Below are positions 44,888 to 55,962 of a stretch of 64,000 nucleotides of DNA, piece by piece. The position numbers and the translations under genes were made by a program. Below the pieces are notes generated by a model. It was given only the letters and a program-made list of their open reading frames with translations. It was not told the origin of the DNA and searched no databases. The stretch lies in contig CAJCHO010000008.1 of assembly GCA_903970145.1 (NCBI GenBank), positions 1 through 64,000 on the forward strand, read 5' to 3'. Source of the DNA: Mycobacteriaceae bacterium. GTDB taxonomy: Bacteria > Pseudomonadota > Gammaproteobacteria > Burkholderiales > Burkholderiaceae_D. Every line of letters starts with the position of its first letter. Position 1 is the first letter of the stretch.

Positions 44888-46243
44888 TTGAGCGCGACGC
44901 TCGCCGATCTGCGCGCCCAGCTTCACGCGGGCCAGACCACGTCGCTGCAACTGACCCGCGAAGCACTGACCCGCGCCGAGGCCCCCGACGGTGAAGGCCC
45001 GCGGGTATTTCTCGAACTCTATGCCGACACTGCCCTCTCTGTCGCGCGCAGACTCGACGAGTTGCGCGCCACCGGCGTCGTGCTCTCGCCCCTGATGGGC
45101 ATTCCGGTGTCGATCAAGGATCTGTTTGATGTTGCCGGAGAAGTCACGCGGGCCGGCTCGCTGGTGTTGCGCGATGCGCCACCGGCGCGCGAGGACGCGG
45201 CCATAGTTGCGCGCTTAAAGGCCGCCGGAGCGGTTCTGATCGGCCGCACCAACATGGTCGAATTTGCCTATTCCGGACTCGGCCTGAATCCCCACTATGG
45301 CACGCCGAGCAATCCCTGGCAGCGCGCCGCCAAGCTCATCCCCGGCGGCTCCTCGTCAGGTGCTGCGGTCTCAGTCACCGACGGCATGTGCGCGGCGGCA
45401 ATCGGCACCGATACCGGCGGCTCGGTGCGCATCCCGGCTGCGCTGTGCGGACTGACGGGATTTAAGCCGACGGCCGCGCGCATCGACGCGCGTGGCACCC
45501 TGCCCTTGTCACCTTCACTCGATTCGATCGGACCGCTTGCGGCGACGGTTTCCTGCTGCAGCCTCATGGACTGCATTCTCGCCGGCACGACGCCGCGCGT
45601 ACTGGCAGCGCCGACGCTTTCCGGACTGCGCTTTCTGGTGCCAGACAAGGTCCTCACCGAGGGACTCGATGACGCGGTGGCCACCGCCTGGCGAGAAACA
45701 CTCGCCCTGCTGCGCGACTCCGGTGCGATTCTGGACGAGATGCGCGTGCCGGAGATTGACCAGTGGAATAGTCTCTTAGGCGCGCGCGCCGGCATCGCCG
45801 CCAGCGAAGCCTGGAATTGGCACAAGAGCCTATTGGCTCGGCACCGCGATCTCTACGATCGACGCGTGGCCGAACGCATCGAGGCGGCCGCCACAAACAC
45901 CGCAGCCGATTATTCGGGCTGGCTTTTGGAGCGGCGCGGCTTCATGCGCGCCATGCAGGCGCGCATGACTCCCTACGCGGCGCTTCTCGCACCCACCGTC
46001 GCCTGCTCGGCCATGCCGATCGCGCCCCTGATCGCGGACGAGGCACACTATCGGCGCAGCAACGCGCTAGTCCTGCGCAATACCAGTCTCATCAATTTTC
46101 TCGATGGCTGCTCGATCAGCCTGCCCTGCCATCGCCCGGGCTCGGCACCGGTTGGCCTGATGCTCAGTCACTGCGGCGGCGCCGACGAGCGACTGCTCAA
46201 TGTCGCCCTGGCAGTCGAAACCTGCCTCGATGGACGTAACTAG
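44888..46243 (+). CDS. Amidase-signature hydrolase
   Basis: A 451-aa amidase-signature enzyme. The Ser-cisSer-Lys triad is visible: Lys in PVSIKDLFDV, Ser in GGSSSGAAVSV and Ser in GTDTGGSVRIPAA. The pattern resembles amidases of the GatA/AtzF group, but no gatB or gatC is adjacent, so a free amide or aryl-acylamide substrate is more likely. Translation has to begin at TTG 44888, as the frame has no earlier start. It overlaps the thiolase stop by 4 bases (convergent). Confidence 0.9.
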   Translation: MSATLADLRAQLHAGQTTSLQLTREALTRAEAPDGEGPRVFLELYADTALSVARRLDELRATGVVLSPLMGIPVSIKDLFDVAGEVTRAGSLVLRDAPPAREDAAIVARLKAAGAVLIGRTNMVEFAYSGLGLNPHYGTPSNPWQRAAKLIPGGSSSGAAVSVTDGMCAAAIGTDTGGSVRIPAALCGLTGFKPTAARIDARGTLPLSPSLDSIGPLAATVSCCSLMDCILAGTTPRVLAAPTLSGLRFLVPDKVLTEGLDDAVATAWRETLALLRDSGAILDEMRVPEIDQWNSLLGARAGIAASEAWNWHKSLLARHRDLYDRRVAERIEAAATNTAADYSGWLLERRGFMRAMQARMTPYAALLAPTVACSAMPIAPLIADEAHYRRSNALVLRNTSLINFLDGCSISLPCHRPGSAPVGLMLSHCGGADERLLNVALAVETCLDGRN

Positions 46244-47442
46244 ACGCGCTCGATCAACAGGGCAATGCCCTGTCCGACGCCGATGCACATCGTGCACAAG
46301 GCGTAGCGCCCCTTGATGCGGCTGAGCTGATTCAGCGCAGTCGTCACGAGGCGCGCACCGCTCATTCCGAGAGGATGTCCCAGCGAAATAGCGCCACCGT
46401 TGGGATTCACGCGCGCATCGTCGTCGGCCACACCCAACAGGCGCAAGACGGCCAGACCCTGGGCGGCGAAGGCTTCATTGAGCTCGATCACATCCAGACT
46501 CGAAATGGCAAGGCCGCAGCGCGCCAGCAATTTCTGGGTCGCTGGAGCGGGGCCGATGCCCATCACGCGCGGCAGCACGCCGGCAGTAGCCATTCCCACC
46601 ACTCGGGCACGCGGCGTGAGTCCGTTGCGTGCGGCTGCGGCTTCGCTGGCAATAATGAGGGCACACGCGCCGTCGTTGACGCCCGAGGCGTTGCCAGCCG
46701 TCACCGAGCCATCCGCACGCACGACCCCCTTGAGTTTGGCAAGTGCCTCAAGACTGGTCTGGCGCGGATGTTCGTCCTTGCCAACGCTCAGGGCCTCGCC
46801 CTTTTTTTGCGGAATTACAACCGGAGTGATTTCCGCATCAAAAAAGCCGCTGGCCTGCGCGGCGAGAGCCCTTTCCTGGCTCGCCAGCGCCATCTTGTCC
46901 TGGTCGGCCCGACTGACCGCATAGTCGGTCGCCACGTTTTCGGCGGTCTCGGGCATCGAGTCGACGCCGTATTGCGCCTTCATCAACGCGTTCACGAAGC
47001 GCCAGCCGATGGTCGTGTCTTCGAGGCGAGCGCTGCGCGCGTAGGCGCTCTCGGCTTTGCCCATTACGAACGGAGCGCGACTCATTGATTCCACGCCACC
47101 GGCGATCATCAATTCGGTTTCCCCGGCACGAATCGCTCGTGCGGCGCTCCCAACGGCGTCCATTCCGGAGCCGCATAGCCGGTTGATAGTCGCTGCGCCG
47201 ATGGTGTGCGGCAGCCCCGATAGCAGCAGGGACATGCGCGCCACGTTACGATTGTCCTCACCGGCCTGATTGGCGCAGCCGTAGAGGACCTCACTGACCT
47301 CTTCCCAGTTGACCCGCGGATTGCGGCTCATCAAGGCGCGCAGGGGCACCGCACCGAGGTCATCGGTGCGCACGCTGCTCAAGATTCCGCCGTAGCGGCC
47401 GATGGGTGTCCGTATTGCGTCACAGATGAACGCTTCACTCAT
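46240..47442 (-). CDS. pcaF: 3-Oxoadipyl-CoA thiolase-type acyltransferase
   Basis: A 400-aa thiolase. The N-terminus EAFICDAIRTPIGRYGG with GCANQAGEDNRNVARM matches PcaF/PaaJ-type beta-ketoadipyl-CoA thiolases. Catalytic Cys is in NRLCGSGMDAV, His in SLGHPLGMSGARL and the second Cys in CTMCIGVGQG. Start ATG 47442; the upstream frame is spurious. Other beta-ketoadipate genes are not next to it, so a broader acetyl-CoA acyltransferase role is possible. Confidence 0.92.
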   Translation of the reverse strand: MSEAFICDAIRTPIGRYGGILSSVRTDDLGAVPLRALMSRNPRVNWEEVSEVLYGCANQAGEDNRNVARMSLLLSGLPHTIGAATINRLCGSGMDAVGSAARAIRAGETELMIAGGVESMSRAPFVMGKAESAYARSARLEDTTIGWRFVNALMKAQYGVDSMPETAENVATDYAVSRADQDKMALASQERALAAQASGFFDAEITPVVIPQKKGEALSVGKDEHPRQTSLEALAKLKGVVRADGSVTAGNASGVNDGACALIIASEAAAARNGLTPRARVVGMATAGVLPRVMGIGPAPATQKLLARCGLAISSLDVIELNEAFAAQGLAVLRLLGVADDDARVNPNGGAISLGHPLGMSGARLVTTALNQLSRIKGRYALCTMCIGVGQGIALLIERV

Positions 47443-47629
47443 TGCCCTGTCTCCGTGTAGCCGGCGCGTCGTAGGCGCGTCAGAAACGCTACTGTGGCAC
47501 AGACAGGGGCAATCCGCCCGGCATGCCCGGCACCGGACGATTCTGGGTAAGGCTTCGCGCAGTGTGTAGAATCGCCTTTGAATGCGCACCCCTTGGCGTG
47601 CGCAGCGTCTGGAAGATCAGGACCCGCGC

Positions 47630-48397
47630 ATGCGCATCGCAATACTTGACGATGACGAGAGCCAGGTTGAGCTGATTACGCTCCTGCTCGAGCGTGCCGG
47701 CTTTACCTGCCATGGTTTCTCGGAAGGTCGCGCGCTGCTGCGCCAGTTGCGCCGCGAGAGCTACGATCTGCTGGTTTTGGACTGGGCGGTGCCGGATATC
47801 AGCGGCACCGAAGTGCTGGCCTGGGTGCGCAATAACCTGCCCCAGCCGATCCCGGTGCTCTTTGTGACCGGCCGAACCAGCGAAAACGATATCGTCGCCG
47901 GGCTCGCCGCCGGCGCTGACGACTACATGATCAAGCCGCTACGCGGCTCCGAGCTCGTGGCGCGCGTCCAGGCGCTCTTGCGCCGCGCCTATCCGGAGGC
48001 GGTGCGCGACCAGGTGAGCTTTGGCCGCTATCGCTTCGAGGCGAGCCGCAACGAAGCACACTTCGAGATCTCCGGAGTTGCGCGCGTGGCACAGCTGACG
48101 CAAAAGGAGTTCGATCTCGCCCTGATCCTGTTCCGCAATCTTGGACGTCCGCTGTCGCGGCCGCACATTCGCGAGGCGGTGTGGGGGCGGGATATCGAGA
48201 TTCCCTCGCGCACCATGGACACCCACGTATCGCGAATTCGCAGCAAACTCGAATTGACCCAGCCTGACAGCGGTTTTCGGCTGGTGCCCGTCTATAGCTA
48301 CGGCTATCGCCTCGATCAGGTGAGCGACGCCGATGGGCGCCGCGCCGAAAGCCCTGACTCCGCACCGTCGGCCACGCAAGCGGATCGCGAGCCATAG
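47630..48397 (+). CDS. OmpR-family response regulator, no adjacent kinase
   Basis: A 255-aa two-domain regulator. The receiver domain (1-120) has acidic DDD at 8-10, the phospho-acceptor Asp in LLVLDWAVPD and Lys in DYMIKPL. The winged-helix DNA-binding domain (about 135-235) has RTMDTHVSRIRSKLEL as its recognition helix. The start ATG 47630 (MRIAILDD) is set by homology. No histidine kinase is adjacent, so it is an orphan regulator whose targets are unknown. Confidence 0.93.
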   Translation: MRIAILDDDESQVELITLLLERAGFTCHGFSEGRALLRQLRRESYDLLVLDWAVPDISGTEVLAWVRNNLPQPIPVLFVTGRTSENDIVAGLAAGADDYMIKPLRGSELVARVQALLRRAYPEAVRDQVSFGRYRFEASRNEAHFEISGVARVAQLTQKEFDLALILFRNLGRPLSRPHIREAVWGRDIEIPSRTMDTHVSRIRSKLELTQPDSGFRLVPVYSYGYRLDQVSDADGRRAESPDSAPSATQADREP

Positions 48398-48420
48398 AGA
48401 GCCCGCCAGGGGCCTAGCGG

Positions 48421-48426
48421 TATAAT
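48421..48426 (+). promoter_or_regulatory. Possible -10 element ahead of hemA
   Basis: A perfect TATAAT at 48421-48426 lies about 70 bases before hemA in otherwise GC-rich sequence. No good -35 hexamer was found at 16-18 bases upstream, so the promoter is only suggested. Confidence 0.35.
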
Positions 48427-48496
48427 CAGGGGTTGCGGGGCGCCTGCGCGCCGCGCTAGAAGCGGTGGCCCGGACGCTGCCGCCGCCCATGCGATC

Positions 48497-49765
48497 ATGC
48501 GACTCGTCACCCTCGGAATCAATCACACCACCGCTCCCCTGGCATTGCGCGAGCGGGTCGCGTTCCCGGCCGAGCGCATCATCGAAGCGGTGCGCAAGCT
48601 GCGCGCGGATGTACCGGCGGCGACCCACGAGACCGCGATCCTCTCGACTTGCAATCGCACCGAGATCTACTGCGCCAGCGACGCCGCCCTGGAGTCCATC
48701 GGCGCGCCGCTGCGCGACTGGCTGGCGCGCTACCACTCGATGCCATCGGCTCAGCTGGAACCGCACTTTTATACCTTCGATCAATCCGACGCGGTGCGTC
48801 ACGCCTTTCGCGTTGCCAGCGGCCTGGATTCGATGGTTCTGGGCGAGCCGCAGATTCTCGGCCAGATGAAGCAGGCCATGCGTGATGCCGACGCCGCCGG
48901 CGCTGTCGGAACCCTCTTGCACCAGCTCTTTCAACGCACCTTCTCGGTTGCCAAGGAAGTTCGCAGCAGTACGTCGATTGGCGCACACAGCGTCTCGATG
49001 GCGGCGGCCGCGGCCCGTCTGGCCGAGCGCATCTTCGAGACCATGAACACGCAACACGTGCTGTTCATCGGTGCCGGAGAAATGATTGAGTTGTGCGCGA
49101 CCCATTTTGCGGCACGCAATCCACGCAGCATCACCATCGCCAATCGGACCATGGAGCGCGGCGAGGCGCTGGCGGCGCGCTGCCATGGGCGGGCCATGCC
49201 ACTGGCGGAGCTGTCGCACAGGCTGGCCGAATTCGACGTTGTCATCTCCTGTACCGCTTCTTCGCTGCCGATCATCGGGCTCGGCATGGTCGAGCGCGCA
49301 GTGCGCCAGCGTCGTCACCGGCCCATGTTCATGGTCGATCTGGCGGTACCGCGCGATATCGAGGCCGAAGTTGGGCGCCTCGATGACGTATTTCTGTACA
49401 CCATCGATGACCTCGGCAAGATCGTCGAGGAAGGCATCGAAAATCGCCAGGCCGCGGTCACCCAGGCCGAAGTCATTATCGAGGAACAGGTGCGCCACTT
49501 CATGCACTGGCTCGATGCCCGCAGCGCCGTACCGGCGATCCGGGAACTGCACCGGCGTGGCGAGGCGATGCGGCAGTTCGAACTCGAGCGCGCCCGGCGC
49601 ATGCTGGCGCGCGGCGACGATCCCGCCAAGGTGCTCGAAGCGCTGTCCCAGGGGCTGACCAACAAGTTCCTGCATGGACCCACCCAGGTCCTCAATGAGT
49701 CCGATGAGCAGGCGCGCAGCCAGCTTATCGAACTCCTGCCCCATCTCTACAAAGAACAAAAATGA
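48497..49765 (+). CDS. hemA: Glutamyl-tRNA reductase
   Basis: A 422-aa enzyme making glutamate-1-semialdehyde, the first committed step of tetrapyrrole synthesis by the C5 route. The N-terminus [20 protein letters not shown] and catalytic Cys in [12 protein letters not shown] are diagnostic. [12 protein letters not shown] is the NADPH motif. It overlaps prfA by 4 bases (ATGA). The hemA-prfA-prmC order is common in betaproteobacteria. Confidence 0.97.
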   Translation: MRLVTLGINHTTAPLALRERVAFPAERIIEAVRKLRADVPAATHETAILSTCNRTEIYCASDAALESIGAPLRDWLARYHSMPSAQLEPHFYTFDQSDAVRHAFRVASGLDSMVLGEPQILGQMKQAMRDADAAGAVGTLLHQLFQRTFSVAKEVRSSTSIGAHSVSMAAAAARLAERIFETMNTQHVLFIGAGEMIELCATHFAARNPRSITIANRTMERGEALAARCHGRAMPLAELSHRLAEFDVVISCTASSLPIIGLGMVERAVRQRRHRPMFMVDLAVPRDIEAEVGRLDDVFLYTIDDLGKIVEEGIENRQAAVTQAEVIIEEQVRHFMHWLDARSAVPAIRELHRRGEAMRQFELERARRMLARGDDPAKVLEALSQGLTNKFLHGPTQVLNESDEQARSQLIELLPHLYKEQK

Positions 49766-50844
49766 AACCGAGCATGCAGGCCAAGCTCGAGCAGCTCACC
49801 ACGCGTCTGGCGGAGCTCGATCGCTCGCTCGCCGACCCCGGGGTGACCAATGACATGGATCAGTACCGACGTCTGACACGCGAGCATTCGGACCTCGCAC
49901 CGGTGGTCGAGCACTTCAGCCAGTTTCGCCTCGCCCAAGCCAACGAGGCGACAGCCCGTGAACTGCTAAGTGATCCCGAGATGAAGGCTTACGCGGAGGA
50001 AGAAATCGGCGCCGCACGGGCACGCATGGATGAGCTCGGTCTCGCGCTCGAAACGCTGCTCTTACCCAAGGATCCCAACGACGAGCGCAACCTCTTTCTG
50101 GAGATTCGCGCCGGGACCGGCGGCGATGAGTCGGCGCTATTCGCCGGCGACCTGTTGCGCATGTATACGCGCTATGCGGAACGGCGTCGCTGGCAGGTCG
50201 AGATGATCTCGAGCTCAGCATCAGAGATCGGCGGCTTCAAGGAGGTGATCGTGCGCATCGTCGGTCAGGGGGGCTATTCGCGCCTGAAATTCGAGTCCGG
50301 TGGTCATCGCGTGCAACGGGTCCCTCAGACCGAGACCCAGGGTCGCATCCATACCTCGGCGTGCACGGTCGCGGTCATGCCCGAGGCCGATGAAGTGGCC
50401 GACGTCGTTATCCGCCCCGATGAGATTCGTGTGGACACCTTTCGCGCCTCGGGAGCTGGTGGCCAGCACATCAACAAGACCGATTCGGCGGTGCGTATCA
50501 CGCACCTGCCCACTGGTATCGTGGTTGAATGTCAGGATGACCGCAGCCAGCACAAGAACCGCGCTCAGGCGCAAAAGGTGCTGGCGGCGCGCATCAAGGA
50601 TCGCCAGACCCGCGAACAGCAGGCCAAGGAAGCGGCAACGCGCAAGAGCCTGATCGGTTCGGGCGATCGCAGCGAGCGCATTCGGACCTACAATTTTCCG
50701 CAGGGCCGGATCACCGACCACCGCATCAATCTCACCCTCTACAAGATTGACGCCATCATGGACGGCGACCTCGACGAGCTGACCGGTGCGCTGCTCGCTG
50801 AGCATCAGGCCGAGCAATTGGCAGCGCTCGCCGAATCGCTGTAA
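49762..50844 (+). CDS. prfA: Peptide chain release factor 1
   Basis: A 360-aa class I release factor for UAA and UAG stop codons. The catalytic GGQ is in [19 protein letters not shown], and the segment [21 protein letters not shown] is typical. Its start overlaps hemA and it is followed by prmC, which methylates the GGQ glutamine. Confidence 0.97.
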   Translation: MKPSMQAKLEQLTTRLAELDRSLADPGVTNDMDQYRRLTREHSDLAPVVEHFSQFRLAQANEATARELLSDPEMKAYAEEEIGAARARMDELGLALETLLLPKDPNDERNLFLEIRAGTGGDESALFAGDLLRMYTRYAERRRWQVEMISSSASEIGGFKEVIVRIVGQGGYSRLKFESGGHRVQRVPQTETQGRIHTSACTVAVMPEADEVADVVIRPDEIRVDTFRASGAGGQHINKTDSAVRITHLPTGIVVECQDDRSQHKNRAQAQKVLAARIKDRQTREQQAKEAATRKSLIGSGDRSERIRTYNFPQGRITDHRINLTLYKIDAIMDGDLDELTGALLAEHQAEQLAALAESL

Positions 50845-50860
50845 CCGAGTCCCGGTAGCC

Positions 50861-51688
50861 GTGACGCGCGAGCAGGCCAGCATCGAGCGCATCTTGCGCC
50901 AGGGCCCCCTCGTGGCCACCGAGCGCCGCATCCTGCTTGCCCATGCGCTGCAGATTTCGCGCATCGAGCTCGTCAGCCAATCCCAACGAGTCCTTGCGCA
51001 CGGCGAGTGGCAGCGCTATCAGGATCTGGTTGCGCGCCGTGCAGCCGGCGAGCCAATTGCCTATCTCGTTGGCGCGCGCGAATTCTACGGGCGCAGCTTT
51101 GCCGTGTCTGAGGCCGTGCTTATTCCGCGACCGGAGACCGAGCTGCTGGTCGAGCTGGCATTGGCGTACCTGCCCTCGCGAGCCGGCGTGCGCATCCTCG
51201 ATCTTGGTACCGGCAGTGGCGCGCTTGGCATCACCCTGGCGCTCGAGAGACGCGATGCACAGGTTGAGCTTGTCGAGCTCTCCCCGGGCGCACTCGCGAT
51301 CGCGAGCGCCAACGCCGCGCGCCTGGGCGCGGCAGTTACGCTCACGCAATCGGACTGGTATGGCGCGCTGCGTCCCGGACTGCGCGATCTGATCGTCGCC
51401 AATCCCCCTTACGTCGCCGCCGGGGATAGCCACCTGGCGGAGGGGGACCTGCGATTCGAGCCGCAACAGGCGCTAAGCGACGGGGGCGACGGCCTGTCCG
51501 CCCTGCGCCAGGTGATCACCGGCGCGCCTGAGCGCCTCGCGCCGGGCGCCTGGCTGATTCTTGAGCACGGCTTCGATCAGGCGGCAGCGGTGCGCGCCCT
51601 GCTGGTGGCCGCAGGACTCGTGGAGGTATCGACCTGGGGGGACCTTGCCGGGCATGAACGGGCAAGTGGCGCCCGCGCCGCCCTCTAG
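50861..51688 (+). CDS. prmC: Release-factor glutamine methyltransferase
   Basis: A 275-aa SAM-dependent methyltransferase modifying the GGQ glutamine of release factors. The motif NPPYV with the SAM motif ILDLGTGSGALGI is diagnostic; IPRPETELLVEL is also conserved. The start GTG 50861 (VTREQASIERIL) is chosen as homology begins here. It lies 16 bases after prfA. Confidence 0.95.
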   Translation: MTREQASIERILRQGPLVATERRILLAHALQISRIELVSQSQRVLAHGEWQRYQDLVARRAAGEPIAYLVGAREFYGRSFAVSEAVLIPRPETELLVELALAYLPSRAGVRILDLGTGSGALGITLALERRDAQVELVELSPGALAIASANAARLGAAVTLTQSDWYGALRPGLRDLIVANPPYVAAGDSHLAEGDLRFEPQQALSDGGDGLSALRQVITGAPERLAPGAWLILEHGFDQAAAVRALLVAAGLVEVSTWGDLAGHERASGARAAL

Positions 51689-51760
51689 AGGCGATTCTGC
51701 CGGCTTTCACCGAATGGCATAAAATTGAGGTTTCCGCGCGCCAGGATCCAGGGGTCAGCC

Positions 51761-52090
51761 ATGTCAGAGCAACAAACCGTACAGGATTTCATCCGCCAGA
51801 CCGTGACCGACAATCCGGTCGTGCTATTCATGAAGGGAACGGCCCAATTCCCGCAATGCGGCTTCTCGGGCCGGGCTGTGGGCCTGCTCAAGGCCAATGG
51901 CGTGCGCCAGCTGGTTACCGTCAATGTCCTCGAGGATGATGAGCTGCGCCAGGGCATCAAGGACTACGCCAACTGGCCTACCATCCCGCAGCTCTACGTC
52001 AAGGGCGAGTTTGTCGGTGGGGCCGATATCGTTGCCGAAATGCACGAAAGCGGCGAGCTGAAAAAGCTGCTCGAAGCCAGCGCCGCCTAG
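51761..52090 (+). CDS. grxD: Monothiol glutaredoxin (Grx4 type)
   Basis: A 109-aa CGFS monothiol glutaredoxin, which delivers or stores [2Fe-2S] clusters. The active site CGFS in [11 protein letters not shown], the [19 protein letters not shown] segment and LKKLL tail match the family. ATG 51761 is chosen over a 12-codon upstream extension. It follows prmC. Confidence 0.97.
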   Translation: MSEQQTVQDFIRQTVTDNPVVLFMKGTAQFPQCGFSGRAVGLLKANGVRQLVTVNVLEDDELRQGIKDYANWPTIPQLYVKGEFVGGADIVAEMHESGELKKLLEASAA

Positions 52091-52101
52091 GACGATGTGC
52101 G

Positions 52102-52713
52102 GTGCGCGAAGCGGCAATCGTGGCCAGCGCACCTAGGCGTCTGATCGTCGCCATCACCGGGGCGACAGGCAGCATCTACGGCGTGCGGCTACTCAAGGCT
52201 TTGCGGGGCGTGGCCGACCTGCAGACCCACCTCATGATCTCCGAGGCCGCGGCCCTGACCCTGCACCAGGAGCTCGATCTCAAGCGCCGCGATCTCGAGG
52301 AGTTGGCCGACGTCACCTACAATGTGCGCGATGTCGGCGCAGCGCCGGCAAGCGGTTCCTTCGAAACCCTCGGCATGGTGATCGCACCGTGCTCGATGAA
52401 GACACTTGCGGCCATAGCGCACGCCTACTCGGATAATCTGATCACGCGCGCGGCCGACGTGGTGTTGAAGGAGCGGCGGCGGCTGGTCCTCTTGCCGCGC
52501 GAAGCGCCCCTGAATCTCGCCCACCTGCGAAACATGACGGCGGTCACCGAAATGGGCGGCGTCATATTTCCGCCCATGCCGGCCTTCTACTTGCGTCCCG
52601 AATCGATTGATCAAGGGGTCGATTACACGCTGGCGCGGGTGCTCGATCTCGTGGGCATCGGTCACGCACTCGCGCCGCGTTGGGCGGGAATCGGCTCTAC
52701 CCACCCGAGCTAG
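52102..52713 (+). CDS. ubiX: Flavin prenyltransferase
   Basis: A 203-aa UbiX, which makes prenylated FMN for the UbiD decarboxylase in ubiquinone synthesis. Motifs are [17 protein letters not shown], the segment [20 protein letters not shown] and [15 protein letters not shown]. The frame starts at GTG 52102; a later GTG (VASAPRR) is possible. No ubiD is adjacent. Confidence 0.94.
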   Translation: MREAAIVASAPRRLIVAITGATGSIYGVRLLKALRGVADLQTHLMISEAAALTLHQELDLKRRDLEELADVTYNVRDVGAAPASGSFETLGMVIAPCSMKTLAAIAHAYSDNLITRAADVVLKERRRLVLLPREAPLNLAHLRNMTAVTEMGGVIFPPMPAFYLRPESIDQGVDYTLARVLDLVGIGHALAPRWAGIGSTHPS

Positions 52714-52816
52714 TACCGGCCAATGCGCGTTTGCGCTGCACAGCGCGCTCGCGCTACAGTCCCTGCACAGGTGCCAGTCTGCGCCCGCTCCCCCAAACGA
52801 ATCCCGTGAGAATTCC

Positions 52817-54337
52817 ATGAACGCACCACACAAACCCGCGCAGCTATCTGTCATCGAGCATTTCATCAACGGGCGACGCGTTGCCGGCACCTCGGGCCGC
52901 AGCCAGCCAGTCTTCAATCCCGCGCTGGGTACCCCGGTCTCGGAAGTCGCGCTCGCCACCAAGGAAGAAGTCGATGCCGCAGTCGCTGCGGCCCGCGCCG
53001 CCTTCCCGGCCTGGGCGGAGACCGCACCCCTAAAGCGTGCGCGCGTGATGTTCCGCTTCAAGCATCTGATCGAACAGAACCACGACCGACTAGCCGCTGC
53101 GATTACCCGGGAGCACGGCAAGGTCTTCTCGGACGCCCAGGGTGAAGTCGTGCGTGGTCTCGAAGTCGTCGAGTTTGCCTGCGGCATTCCACACCTGCTG
53201 CGCGGCGAATATACCGATCAGATTTCCACGGGAATGGACGCATGGAGCATGCGCCAGCCCCTGGGCGTGTGTGCTGGGGTGACGCCTTTCAATTTTCCGG
53301 TAATGGTCCCGATGTGGATGTTTCCGCTGGCGATCGCCTGCGGAAACACCTTTGTCTTAAAGCCGTCCGAACGCGACCCCGGTCCGAGCCTTCTTCTGGC
53401 CGAACTCCTGTCTGAGGCCGGCTTGCCCGACGGAGTATTCAATGTCGTGCAGGGCGACAAGCTTGCAGTCGATTCCCTGTTACACCACCCCGACGTGGCG
53501 GCACTCTCCTTTGTGGGCTCAACACCGATTGCCCAGTACATCTACACAACCGGCGCCTCGCATGGCAAGCGGGTACAGGCGCTCGGTGGCGCCAAAAATC
53601 ATCTGGTGGTAATGCCGGACGCCGACCTCGAACAGACCTGCGATGCACTCATTGGCGCCGCATACGGTTCGGCCGGTGAGCGCTGCATGGCGATTTCCGT
53701 TGCCGTTGCGGTCGGTGATGTGGCCGATGACCTGGTCGCCCGTCTGGTGCCCCGAGTGCGGGCACTGAAGGTGCGCGACGGCATGGAGGCGGATGCCGAG
53801 ATGGGTCCGGTGGTGACCGCCCAGCACCGTGAGCGCATCCTGGCTTACATCGATCACGGTGTGACGCAAGGGGCCGATCTGCTTGTCGACGGCCGCAAGA
53901 TCAGCGTACCCGGACGCGAGCAGGGTTTTTTCCTCGGTGGCAGCCTGTTTGACAATGTCCAGCCGGACATGAAGATCTATCGCGAGGAGATTTTCGGACC
54001 CGTCCTGTGCATCGTGCGCGTACCCGATTTCGCCAGCGCCGTAAAACTGGTCAATGAACATGAGTTCGGCAATGGGGTAGCTGTATTCACCCGTGACGGC
54101 GCGGTGGCGCGCGAGTTTGCGCGGCACATTCAGGTGGGGATGGTCGGCATCAACGTGCCGATTCCGGTACCAATGTCCTTTCACAGCTTTGGCGGCTGGA
54201 AAAAGAGCCTGTTCGGAGACCAGCACGCCTACGGCATGGAGGGCGTGCGCTTTTATACCCGCTACAAGTCGATCATGCAGCGCTTTGGCAATCCGCTGAC
54301 CAAGGGTGCCGAGTTCGTGATGCCCACGGCGAAGTAA
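52817..54337 (+). CDS. mmsA: Methylmalonate-semialdehyde dehydrogenase
   Basis: A 506-aa CoA-acylating aldehyde dehydrogenase of valine catabolism. Catalytic Cys in [14 protein letters not shown], the [20 protein letters not shown] cofactor-site segment and [20 protein letters not shown] are family hallmarks. ATG 52817 (MNAPHKPAQ). It is followed by a GMC oxidoreductase gene after only 4 bases, so the two may form a unit. Confidence 0.95.
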   Translation: MNAPHKPAQLSVIEHFINGRRVAGTSGRSQPVFNPALGTPVSEVALATKEEVDAAVAAARAAFPAWAETAPLKRARVMFRFKHLIEQNHDRLAAAITREHGKVFSDAQGEVVRGLEVVEFACGIPHLLRGEYTDQISTGMDAWSMRQPLGVCAGVTPFNFPVMVPMWMFPLAIACGNTFVLKPSERDPGPSLLLAELLSEAGLPDGVFNVVQGDKLAVDSLLHHPDVAALSFVGSTPIAQYIYTTGASHGKRVQALGGAKNHLVVMPDADLEQTCDALIGAAYGSAGERCMAISVAVAVGDVADDLVARLVPRVRALKVRDGMEADAEMGPVVTAQHRERILAYIDHGVTQGADLLVDGRKISVPGREQGFFLGGSLFDNVQPDMKIYREEIFGPVLCIVRVPDFASAVKLVNEHEFGNGVAVFTRDGAVAREFARHIQVGMVGINVPIPVPMSFHSFGGWKKSLFGDQHAYGMEGVRFYTRYKSIMQRFGNPLTKGAEFVMPTAK

Positions 54338-54341
54338 GACC

Positions 54342-55955
54342 GTGACGCCGGAAAGCTGCGACTACCTGATCATCGGCGGCGGCACTGCGGGCTGTCTGCT
54401 CGCCAATCGCCTCTCCGCAGACGGACGCCATCAGGTCACGCTGATCGAGGCAGGCGGGCGCGACAACTACCCATGGATCCACATCCCGGTGGGTTACCTC
54501 TACTGCATCGGCAATCCCCGCACGGACTGGATCTTCCGCACCCGAGCCGAGCCCGGTCTGAACGGTCGCTCGCTGCTCTATCCGCGGGGACGGGTTCTGG
54601 GGGGCTCGTCGTCGATCAACGGCATGATCTACATGCGCGGCCAGGCCGCAGACTATGACTCGTGGCGCGACGCGGGCAATCCCGGCTGGGGCTGGCAGGA
54701 TGTTCTGCCGATATTCAAGCGCACCGAGGACCACGCGCTTGGTGCCAGCGAATTCCACGGTGCCGGCGGGGAATGGCGGGTCGAGGCCCAGCGGCTCTCG
54801 TGGGAGATTCTCGACGGATTTCGCGACGCGGCGCGCGAGTCGGGCATTCCGACGGTTACCGATTTCAACCGCGGCGACAATACCGGCTGTGGCTACTTTG
54901 AGGTCAATCAGAGATCGGGCGTGCGCTGGAATGCCTCGAAGGCTTTCCTGCGTCCGGCGCTAAAGCGCCCCAATCTGCGCGTGCTCACAGGCGCGCACGT
55001 CAATCAGCTCACCTTCTCGGGAAACCGCGCGACGGGCGTTTCGTACTGGCAAGATGGGGTGTTGAGGCAACTTCTGGCACGCGGCGAGACGATCCTCGCT
55101 GCAGGTGCCGTAGGCTCGCCGACTCTGCTTGAATCCTCCGGTGTCGGGGCGCCTGAGCTCTTGGCGCGCCTGGGTATCCCGGTGCAGCACGCCTTGCCCG
55201 GGGTCGGTGAGAATCTGCAGGACCACCTGCAGTTGCGCATGGCGTTTCGGGTCTCCAATACGCGCACCCTGAATACCATCGTCAATTCCCTGACCGGCAA
55301 GCTCGCCATCGGGCTTGAGTATGCGCTGTGGCGACGCGGTCCGATGTCGATGTCACCCAGTCAGCTTGGCGCTTTCGCGCGCTCGGACGAACGCCATACG
55401 CGCGCCAATCTCGAATACCATGTGCAGCCGCTCAGTCTGGACCGCTTTGGTGAGCCGCTGCACACGTTTGACGCATTCACCGCGTCGGTCTGCAATCTGC
55501 GCCCGCAGTCGCGCGGCACTGTTCACATCGAGTCACGCGATAGCCGCCAGCCGCCGATAGTCGCGCCAAACTACCTGGACAATGACGAGGATCGCCTGGT
55601 CGCCGTCGAATCACTGCGCCTGACGCGGCGCATTGCCGCGGCGCCTCCGCTGGCGCGTTTCAAGCCTGAGGAATTTGCCCCTGGCCCACAATTCCAGACG
55701 AGCGACGAACTGGCGCGTGCCGCCGGAGATATCGGTACGACGATCTTCCATCCGGTCGGCACCTGCAAGATGGGAAATGACGATAGGGCTGTCGTCGACC
55801 ACGAACTGCGGGTGCGCGGACTTACCGACCTGCGCGTGATAGACGCGTCGATCATGCCAACCATCACCGCAGGCAATACCTGTTCGCCAACACTGATGAT
55901 TGCCGAGAAGGGCAGTGACATGCTGCTCGCCGCCGCGCTGGCGCGCCGCGCCTAG
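54342..55955 (+). CDS. GMC-family FAD oxidoreductase (choline-dehydrogenase-like)
   Basis: A 537-aa glucose-methanol-choline oxidoreductase. The N-terminal FAD motif is IIGGGTAGCLLANRLS; VLGGSSSINGMIYMRG and GAVGSPTLLESSGVG are GMC signatures. The catalytic His lies in TIFHPVGTCKMG and Asn in ITAGNTCSPT. Start GTG 54342 lies 4 bases after mmsA. The alcohol substrate is unknown; position behind mmsA suggests branched-chain catabolism, but that is inference. Confidence 0.9.
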   Translation: MTPESCDYLIIGGGTAGCLLANRLSADGRHQVTLIEAGGRDNYPWIHIPVGYLYCIGNPRTDWIFRTRAEPGLNGRSLLYPRGRVLGGSSSINGMIYMRGQAADYDSWRDAGNPGWGWQDVLPIFKRTEDHALGASEFHGAGGEWRVEAQRLSWEILDGFRDAARESGIPTVTDFNRGDNTGCGYFEVNQRSGVRWNASKAFLRPALKRPNLRVLTGAHVNQLTFSGNRATGVSYWQDGVLRQLLARGETILAAGAVGSPTLLESSGVGAPELLARLGIPVQHALPGVGENLQDHLQLRMAFRVSNTRTLNTIVNSLTGKLAIGLEYALWRRGPMSMSPSQLGAFARSDERHTRANLEYHVQPLSLDRFGEPLHTFDAFTASVCNLRPQSRGTVHIESRDSRQPPIVAPNYLDNDEDRLVAVESLRLTRRIAAAPPLARFKPEEFAPGPQFQTSDELARAAGDIGTTIFHPVGTCKMGNDDRAVVDHELRVRGLTDLRVIDASIMPTITAGNTCSPTLMIAEKGSDMLLAAALARRA

Positions 55956-55962
55956 TCCGCGC

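Noticed and set aside
47939..49759. 606-codon minus-strand frame opposite hemA and the response regulator
   Set aside because: It is the complement of two well-recognised genes in GC-rich DNA; the translation has no recognisable motif.
52189..53187. 332-codon minus-strand frame over ubiX and mmsA
   Set aside because: Shadow of two real genes.
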